The notes beneath the pieces were generated by a model. It was not told where the DNA came from. It saw only the letters and a list, made by a program, of their open reading frames with translations, and searched no databases. Both the position numbers and the translations under genes were made by a program. From Actinomycetes bacterium (GTDB lineage Bacteria; Actinomycetota; Acidimicrobiia; Acidimicrobiales; Acidimicrobilacustridaceae), in the NCBI GenBank assembly GCA_029782145.1, contig JAKOVH010000026.1, positions 427,389 through 491,388 of the forward strand: DNA of 64,000 nt. Direction: 5' to 3'. The first letter of the stretch is position 1, and each line of letters opens with the position of its first letter. This document shows positions 59,692 through 64,000 of the stretch, piece after piece.

Positions 59692-59745
59692 CGGCCGGGC
59701 GGTCGGTCGGGCGGTCGGGTGGTCGGGCGGTCGGCTCGTCGGTCG
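59692..59745. repeat. Tandem GGTCGG-type repeat between otsB and otsA
   Basis: The gap between the convergent stops carries about six irregular units of GGGCGGTCG/GGTCGG (59692-59745). It is a simple sequence array at the end of both genes. No terminator-like hairpin is seen, so transcripts may read into each other. Confidence 0.75.
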
Positions 59746-61119
59746 TCAGTCGGCGGCGGCGAGCTGGTCGGCGAGCCAGTCCTCGGGCGTGCGGGCCTCG
59801 GCACGACGACGGATCTCGCCGGCCTCGGCGGCCCGCTGCTCGGGGGTCGCGACCAGCGCCTCGACCAGCGCGTCCGCGGTGCCGCTCACGTCGTAGGGGT
59901 GCACCGCTCGGGCGGCTCCGGCGAGCTGGTCCCACACGCCGGCCTCGGGGGAGAGCAGGAGCACCGCGTCTCGCTCGTTCACCAGCGGGCCCTCCTCGGC
60001 GACCAGGTTCAACCCGTCGCGTATCGGGTTGACGAGCAGCACGTCGGCGCGGCGCAGGCCCGCCACGGAGCGGGGGAAGTCGTCGGTGGGGTCGAACAGG
60101 ATCGGCGTCCAACCCGGGCTGGCGAAGCGCTCGTTGATCCGCCGCACGGTGGCCTCCACCTCCTGGCGGTAGGCCAGGTACTCGGGCAGGCCCTCCCGTG
60201 ACGGGTAGACGAAGGCCCCGAACACCACTCGATCTCGCCACTCCGGATGCCGGTCCAGCAGGTCCTCGAAGGCCCAGAAGCCCCGCAGGATGTTCTTCGA
60301 CAGCTCGATGCGGTCGACGCGCACCACCAGGGCACGATCGCCGACGCGCGCGTCGAGCTCGGCGAGGGCCGCGGCGCACGCCTCCCCGGCCGCGACGCGC
60401 CGGATGTCGGCGGCGTCGGGTGCCAGCGGAGCGACGAAGGTGCGGGGCGACTCACCGAGCTGCTCGGCGCAGCAGGCGGTGAAGCAGTCGGCCCAGCGCT
60501 GGGAGTGGAAGCCGCACGCGTGGTGGGCGGCCATGCCGGCCAGCAGCTCCCGCCCGAGGTCGGTGGGGAGCACCCGCCACAGGCCGGGCGGGGCGAACGG
60601 CGTGTGGCTGAAGTGCACCAGGCGCAGGTCGGGCCGCCGGTCGCCCAGCAACCCGCCGACCAGGGCCAGGTGGTAGTCCTGCACGAGCACGGCGGCGCCC
60701 TCCGGTGCCGACTCGGCCACCACGTCGGCGAACGCCGCGTTGACCTGGCGGTAGGAGTCCCACGCGGCACGGAACCGGCTGTCGAAGCGGGGCCGGCGGG
60801 CCAGGTCGTAGAGCCCGTGGTGCAGGAACCACAGGGTGGCGTTGCACACGACGTCGTAGGCCGCCCGGTAGGCGTCGGGGTCGAGGGCCAGCAGCCGCAC
60901 CCGCATGCCCTCGGCGTCGACCACGCCCTGCTCGGCGGCCCGGCGGTCGGCGTCGGAGATGGCGGCGGCGATCCACACCGCGCTGGTGCCGGTGACGAGG
61001 GGCGCCAGCCCAGAGACCAGACCGCCCGCCCCTCGCTTGGCCACGAGCTCACCGTCGTCGCCGACGCGGAACGAGAGCGGGCCTCGGTTGGACACGATCA
61101 CCACCGGGCGTTCAGCCAT
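59746..61119 (-). CDS. otsA: Trehalose-6-phosphate synthase
   Basis: 457 residues from the ATG at 61119. GT20 features: VVIVSNRGPLSF, WFLHHGLYDLARRPRFDSRFRAAWDSYRQVN, VLVQDYHLALVGGLLGDRRPDLRLVHFSHTPFAP, ALVVRVDRIELSKNILRGFWAFEDLL, and the nucleotide-sugar site VLLVNPIRDGLNLVAEEGPLVN. It joins glucose from UDP- (or GDP-)glucose to glucose-6-phosphate. With otsB it gives trehalose as compatible solute or for cell-wall glycolipids. Confidence 0.94.
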   Translation of the reverse strand: MAERPVVIVSNRGPLSFRVGDDGELVAKRGAGGLVSGLAPLVTGTSAVWIAAAISDADRRAAEQGVVDAEGMRVRLLALDPDAYRAAYDVVCNATLWFLHHGLYDLARRPRFDSRFRAAWDSYRQVNAAFADVVAESAPEGAAVLVQDYHLALVGGLLGDRRPDLRLVHFSHTPFAPPGLWRVLPTDLGRELLAGMAAHHACGFHSQRWADCFTACCAEQLGESPRTFVAPLAPDAADIRRVAAGEACAAALAELDARVGDRALVVRVDRIELSKNILRGFWAFEDLLDRHPEWRDRVVFGAFVYPSREGLPEYLAYRQEVEATVRRINERFASPGWTPILFDPTDDFPRSVAGLRRADVLLVNPIRDGLNLVAEEGPLVNERDAVLLLSPEAGVWDQLAGAARAVHPYDVSGTADALVEALVATPEQRAAEAGEIRRRAEARTPEDWLADQLAAAD

Positions 61120-61205
61120 GGGCCCGTTCTACACCGGGCGGCCCCGGGCGCCGGACGGCGCGCCGGCTCACGGTCGTGCCGAGGCGGCGCTGCTTCACTG
61201 GGGTG

Positions 61206-62207
61206 GTGCGCGTGGTCATCGCCCCCGACAAGTTCAAGGGCACCGCCGGGGCACGCGCCGTCGCCCGGGCGGTGGCCGACCGGTTGTGGGAGCTCGGCCA
61301 CGACAGCGTCGAGGTGCCGATGGCCGACGGCGGTGAGGGCTTCCTCGACGCCCTGGGCGGCGCCAACCGGACCACCACCGTCACCGGGCCCCTCGGCGAG
61401 CCGGTGGAGGCCGGGTGGCGGCTGGCCAGGCGCGTCGCGGTGATCGAGATGGCGGCGGCGTCGGGCCTGCACCTCGTCGGTGGGGCCGAGGGCAACGACC
61501 CGGTCGACGCCTCCACGGCTGGCACCGGTGAGCTCATCGCCGTGGCGGTGCAGTCGGGTGCTCGGCGGGTGCTGGTGGGCGTCGGTGGCTCGGCCACGAC
61601 CGACGGCGGGCTGGGAGCGCTGAAGGCGCTGCACCCCCCGCAGCGGCTCCGAGGCGTGGAGCTGGTGGTGGCCTGCGACGTGCGCACCCGGTTCGTGGAG
61701 GCGGCCACCGTGTTCGCCCCCCAGAAGGGGGCCACCCCGGCGCAGGTCGAGCTGCTGCGCCGCCGGCTCGAACGCCTGGCCGAGGTCTACCGGGCCGAGA
61801 GCGGCGTCGACGTCGAGGCCATCGAGGGCAGCGGCGCCGCCGGCGGCCTGGCCGGGGGCCTGGCGACCGTGGGGGCCGAGCTGGTCTCGGGGTTCGAGGT
61901 GGTCGCCGAGGAGGTGGGCCTCGACGAGGCGTTGGAGGCAGCGGACCTGGTGGTGACCGGGGAGGGCTTCCTCGACGAGGAGTCCTTCGCCGGCAAAGTG
62001 GTGGGCGGTGTGGCGTCGATGGCAGCCGAGGCGGGCGTGCCGTGCCTGGCCGTGGTCGGGGAGGTCGTCCACCCGCTGCCGCCGCTCCCGCCCGGGCTGA
62101 CGGTCGTGTCGCTCACCGACCGCTTCGGGGCCGAGCAGTCGATGGCCCGCCCCGGCCGGTGCATGGCCGAGGTCGTGGCCGACCACCTCGCCGCCACCGC
62201 CCGCTGA
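61206..62207 (+). CDS. Glycerate kinase (GarK/GlxK type)
   Basis: 333 residues from the GTG at 61206 (61203 and 61212 are alternatives). Family start [48 protein letters not shown], then IEMAAASGLHLV, VLVGVGGSATTDGGLGALKAL and ADLVVTGEGFLDEESFAGKVVGGVASMAAEAGVPCLAVVGEV. It phosphorylates glycerate (2-phosphoglycerate in this type). Next to gpgS it may recover glycerate from glucosylglycerate; that link is inference. Confidence 0.92.
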   Translation: MRVVIAPDKFKGTAGARAVARAVADRLWELGHDSVEVPMADGGEGFLDALGGANRTTTVTGPLGEPVEAGWRLARRVAVIEMAAASGLHLVGGAEGNDPVDASTAGTGELIAVAVQSGARRVLVGVGGSATTDGGLGALKALHPPQRLRGVELVVACDVRTRFVEAATVFAPQKGATPAQVELLRRRLERLAEVYRAESGVDVEAIEGSGAAGGLAGGLATVGAELVSGFEVVAEEVGLDEALEAADLVVTGEGFLDEESFAGKVVGGVASMAAEAGVPCLAVVGEVVHPLPPLPPGLTVVSLTDRFGAEQSMARPGRCMAEVVADHLAATAR

Positions 62208-62222
62208 GACCCCACCTCCCAC

Positions 62223-62276
62223 GCCTTCTGGTGGAGATCTGCGGTCACATGCGCACGGAGATCTCCACCAGAACGG
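62223..62276. repeat. Dispersed palindromic element, copy B
   Basis: Arms 62226-62243 and 62256-62273 are inverse copies with one mismatch, around a 12-base loop of the same length as in copy A (31151-31204). Most differences between copies lie in the inner arm and loop; the outer arm is kept. It lies between the convergent stops of the glycerate kinase and gpgS genes. Confidence 0.85.
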
Positions 62277-62301
62277 GCAGGGCGGGGCGGCGAGCCCGGC
62301 G

Positions 62302-63216
62302 TCAGGAGGGGTGCAGGGCGCGGTACTCGGCCAGGGTCGCCAGCGCCGGCCGCTCGCGGTAGGTGATCTCGAGCGGCTCGAGCTCGGGGGCGGCCATCAC
62401 GAACCGGTCGGGGGCGAGGCCGGGTGCCGCCCGGTGGAGCGCAGCCTGCAGCACCTGGGCGGCCATGGGCGACAGCTCGTGCAGCGGCCGGTTCCGGTGG
62501 ATCCGCTCTCCGAGGTCGACCTGGGCGACCGACTCCACCCCGAACCGCTCCGTGATGTCGATGAGCAGGCCGATGTCGACGCCGTAGCCCTCCACGAACG
62601 GCACCTGCTCGAGGACTCGGCGGCGCCCGCCGTACTCGCCCGACAGGGGTTGGACCACCCCGGCGAGGTGCGGGAAGAGCATCGTCAGCACCGGCCGGGC
62701 CACCAGCTCGGTCACCCTCCCCCCGCCGCGGACGTGGCCGTCGCTCGGGCGCTCGTAGAACCCCTTGACGAAGGCGATGGTGGGATCGGCCAGCAGCGGT
62801 CCCAGCAGACCGGTGATGAACCGGTGGTCGAAATCCCGCACGTCGGCGTCGCACCACACGACGACGTCGCCGGTCGAGGCGTGCAGCGACTTCCACAGGG
62901 CCTCGCCCTTGCCATGCCCGCGGCCGTGCCGGGGCAGCACCTCGGCGGCCGACACGACCCGTGCCCCGGTCGCGGCCGCCACCTCGCCGGTGCGGTCGGT
63001 GGAGTGGTCGTCGACGACGACGACCTCGTCGACGAGGCCCACGCCGTCGACCAGCTGCGAGCGGATGGTGGACACGATGGTGCCCACGGTGGGCTCCTCG
63101 TTCCTGGCGGGCAGGCACACCGAGACGGTGGTGCTGCCCTTGGCCGCGACGAGCGCGTCGACGTCGAAGTCACCGGCGTCGTGGGTGCGGACGTGGGGGG
63201 CGGTCACGGCGGACAT
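62302..63216 (-). CDS. gpgS: Glucosyl-3-phosphoglycerate synthase
   Basis: 304 residues from the ATG at 63216; the 14 codons upstream look non-coding. GT2/GT81 fold: VSVCLPARNEEPTVGTIVSTIRSQL, VVVDDHSTDRTGEVAAATGARVVS, VLPRHGRGHGKGEALWKSL, VWCDADVRDFDHRFITGLLGPLL (DxD metal site), FVKGFYERP, QPLSGEYGGRRRVLEQVPFVEGYGVDIGLLIDI and GVESVAQVDLGERIHRN. It makes glucosyl-3-phosphoglycerate from 3-PGA and NDP-glucose, the precursor of glucosylglycerate (osmolyte) or, in mycobacteria, of methylglucose lipopolysaccharides. The matching phosphatase is not in the window. Confidence 0.93.
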   Translation of the reverse strand: MSAVTAPHVRTHDAGDFDVDALVAAKGSTTVSVCLPARNEEPTVGTIVSTIRSQLVDGVGLVDEVVVVDDHSTDRTGEVAAATGARVVSAAEVLPRHGRGHGKGEALWKSLHASTGDVVVWCDADVRDFDHRFITGLLGPLLADPTIAFVKGFYERPSDGHVRGGGRVTELVARPVLTMLFPHLAGVVQPLSGEYGGRRRVLEQVPFVEGYGVDIGLLIDITERFGVESVAQVDLGERIHRNRPLHELSPMAAQVLQAALHRAAPGLAPDRFVMAAPELEPLEITYRERPALATLAEYRALHPS

Positions 63217-63373
63217 CGTCGGACGCGTCGTGCGGCGCTGGCAAGGACGGGGCTGCACGAAGGCTGGCTGCCGCGGCCTCGAACGTCAGGCGCGTGCCGG
63301 TCGTCGCCGCCGGAGCGTCGCCCCACTCTCGATAGAGTCGCTGCGTCCATCGCTCGAGCCCGAGGATCCCATC

Positions 63374-63652
63374 ATGAGCGTCACCGTCCGCGTCCCGCCC
63401 GTGTTCCGCACCATGACCGCTGGCCAGTCGACGGTGTCGGTCGAGGGCGCCACGGTGGCCGAGGTCCTCGCCAACCTCGACGCCGCCCACCCGGGCTTCA
63501 GGGCCAAGCTGCTCGACGACGAGGGCAACTTGGTCCGCTACGTGAACGTGTTCGTCGACGACGACGACGTGCGGTTCATGCAGGGCCTCGACACGGCCGT
63601 GCCCGCCGGCGTGACTGTCTCGATCATGCAGGCGGTCGCCGGCGGGGCCTGA
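63374..63652 (+). CDS. MoaD/ThiS/CysO-like ubiquitin-fold protein
   Basis: 92 residues from the ATG at 63374. Beta-grasp pattern: SVTVRVPPVFRTMTAGQSTVSVEGATVAEVLANLDAAHPGFRAKLLDDEGNLVRYVNVFVDDDDVRFMQGLDTAVPAGVTVSIMQAVAG. It most resembles CysO-type sulfur carriers. Working carriers end in Gly-Gly, but here one Ala follows (VAGGA-stop), so the carboxy-terminus would need trimming to form a thiocarboxylate. No activating enzyme or JAMM protease gene is next to it. Confidence 0.85.
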   Translation: MSVTVRVPPVFRTMTAGQSTVSVEGATVAEVLANLDAAHPGFRAKLLDDEGNLVRYVNVFVDDDDVRFMQGLDTAVPAGVTVSIMQAVAGGA

Positions 63653-63726
63653 CGCCGGGGCCGCCGGCGCCGCTCCTCGCATCGACGGCGCTGGGGTTGC
63701 GATCCGCGGCGTCGGGTGGTTTCCTG

Positions 63727-63753
63727 TTAGCAGTCTCCGACCGAGAGTGCTAA
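63727..63753 (+). promoter_or_regulatory. CIRCE operator (HrcA site) upstream of groEL
   Basis: TTAGCAGTC, nine spacer bases, then GAGTGCTAA. The consensus is TTAGCACTC-N9-GAGTGCTAA, so there is a single mismatch in the left arm. It ends 37 bases before the groEL ATG. HrcA binding here represses groEL at normal temperature. Confidence 0.95.
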
Positions 63754-63769
63754 TCCCGGTCAACGCTGA

Positions 63770-64000
<231 letters not shown>

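Noticed and set aside
59692..59745. GGTCGG array as a CRISPR array
   Set aside because: No spacer structure and no cas genes in the window.
61787..63118. 443-codon - strand frame running across the palindromic element
   Set aside because: Antisense to the glycerate kinase at one end and out of frame with gpgS at the other; composition typical of shadow frames.

Overview
The window is 64 kb of a very GC-rich chromosome, densely coded, with many GTG starts and stop/start overlaps. The gene content is actinobacterial: CarD, DisA, ClpC, a SigR/RsrA-type sigma and zinc anti-sigma pair, F420-type oxidoreductases, a DUF2342 zincin, DUF3263 plus LytR_C proteins, and HrcA/CIRCE control of groEL. The order tilS-hpt-ftsH-folE-folP-folB-folK-(DUF2520)-panC-panD-coaX-clpC, then radA-disA and carD-ispD-ispF-rlmB, is the same backbone as the mycobacterial Rv3579-Rv3627 region, recalled from memory. 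The unusual insertions suggest a deep actinobacterial lineage such as Acidimicrobiia. That placement is inference and no search was run.

Region 1 (1-16 kb) is accessory and envelope related. It holds a truncated molybdopterin oxidoreductase with a cytochrome-b-like membrane half, DUF2252 and DUF1269 proteins translationally coupled to a soluble PAS histidine kinase and an OmpR-type regulator, a second DUF1269 protein, an SCP2-like protein, a CPA2 cation/proton antiporter, a TMEM175-type channel, a PepSY-like exported protein, a lone CoxL-like molybdenum hydroxylase and a Ddn-like F420 enzyme.

Region 2 (15-35 kb) is the housekeeping backbone: sigR/rsrA, zincin, tilS, hpt, ftsH, the folate operon (folE, folP, a phosphatase-like gene, folB, folK), pantothenate and CoA genes (DUF2520, panC, panD, coaX), NAD genes (nadB, nadC), an atypical SDR, a hydrolase, a polyprenyl synthase and clpC.

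Region 3 (35-51 kb) mixes lipid or sterol catabolism (acyl-CoA dehydrogenase with HxlR regulator, P450, LLM oxidoreductase, enoyl-CoA hydratase, SDR) with radA, disA, a Crp-type regulator, carD, ispD, ispF, rlmB, a lipoprotein and a PRC-barrel/DUF2382 stress protein, and ends at tRNA-Thr(TGT).

Region 4 (51-64 kb) holds a TPR regulator-like protein, a truncated hemoglobin, an IclR regulator divergent from an SCP2-PhyH fusion, a second PhyH coupled to an alpha-methylacyl-CoA racemase-like gene, DUF3263/LytR_C, a compatible-solute group (otsB, otsA, glycerate kinase, gpgS), a MoaD/ThiS-like protein, and groEL behind a CIRCE operator. Two near-identical palindromic elements, 31 kb apart, each sit between convergent genes and are the clearest unexplained DNA structures. 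The other strong lead is a phosphatase-fold protein inside the folate operon with Gly in place of the catalytic Cys.
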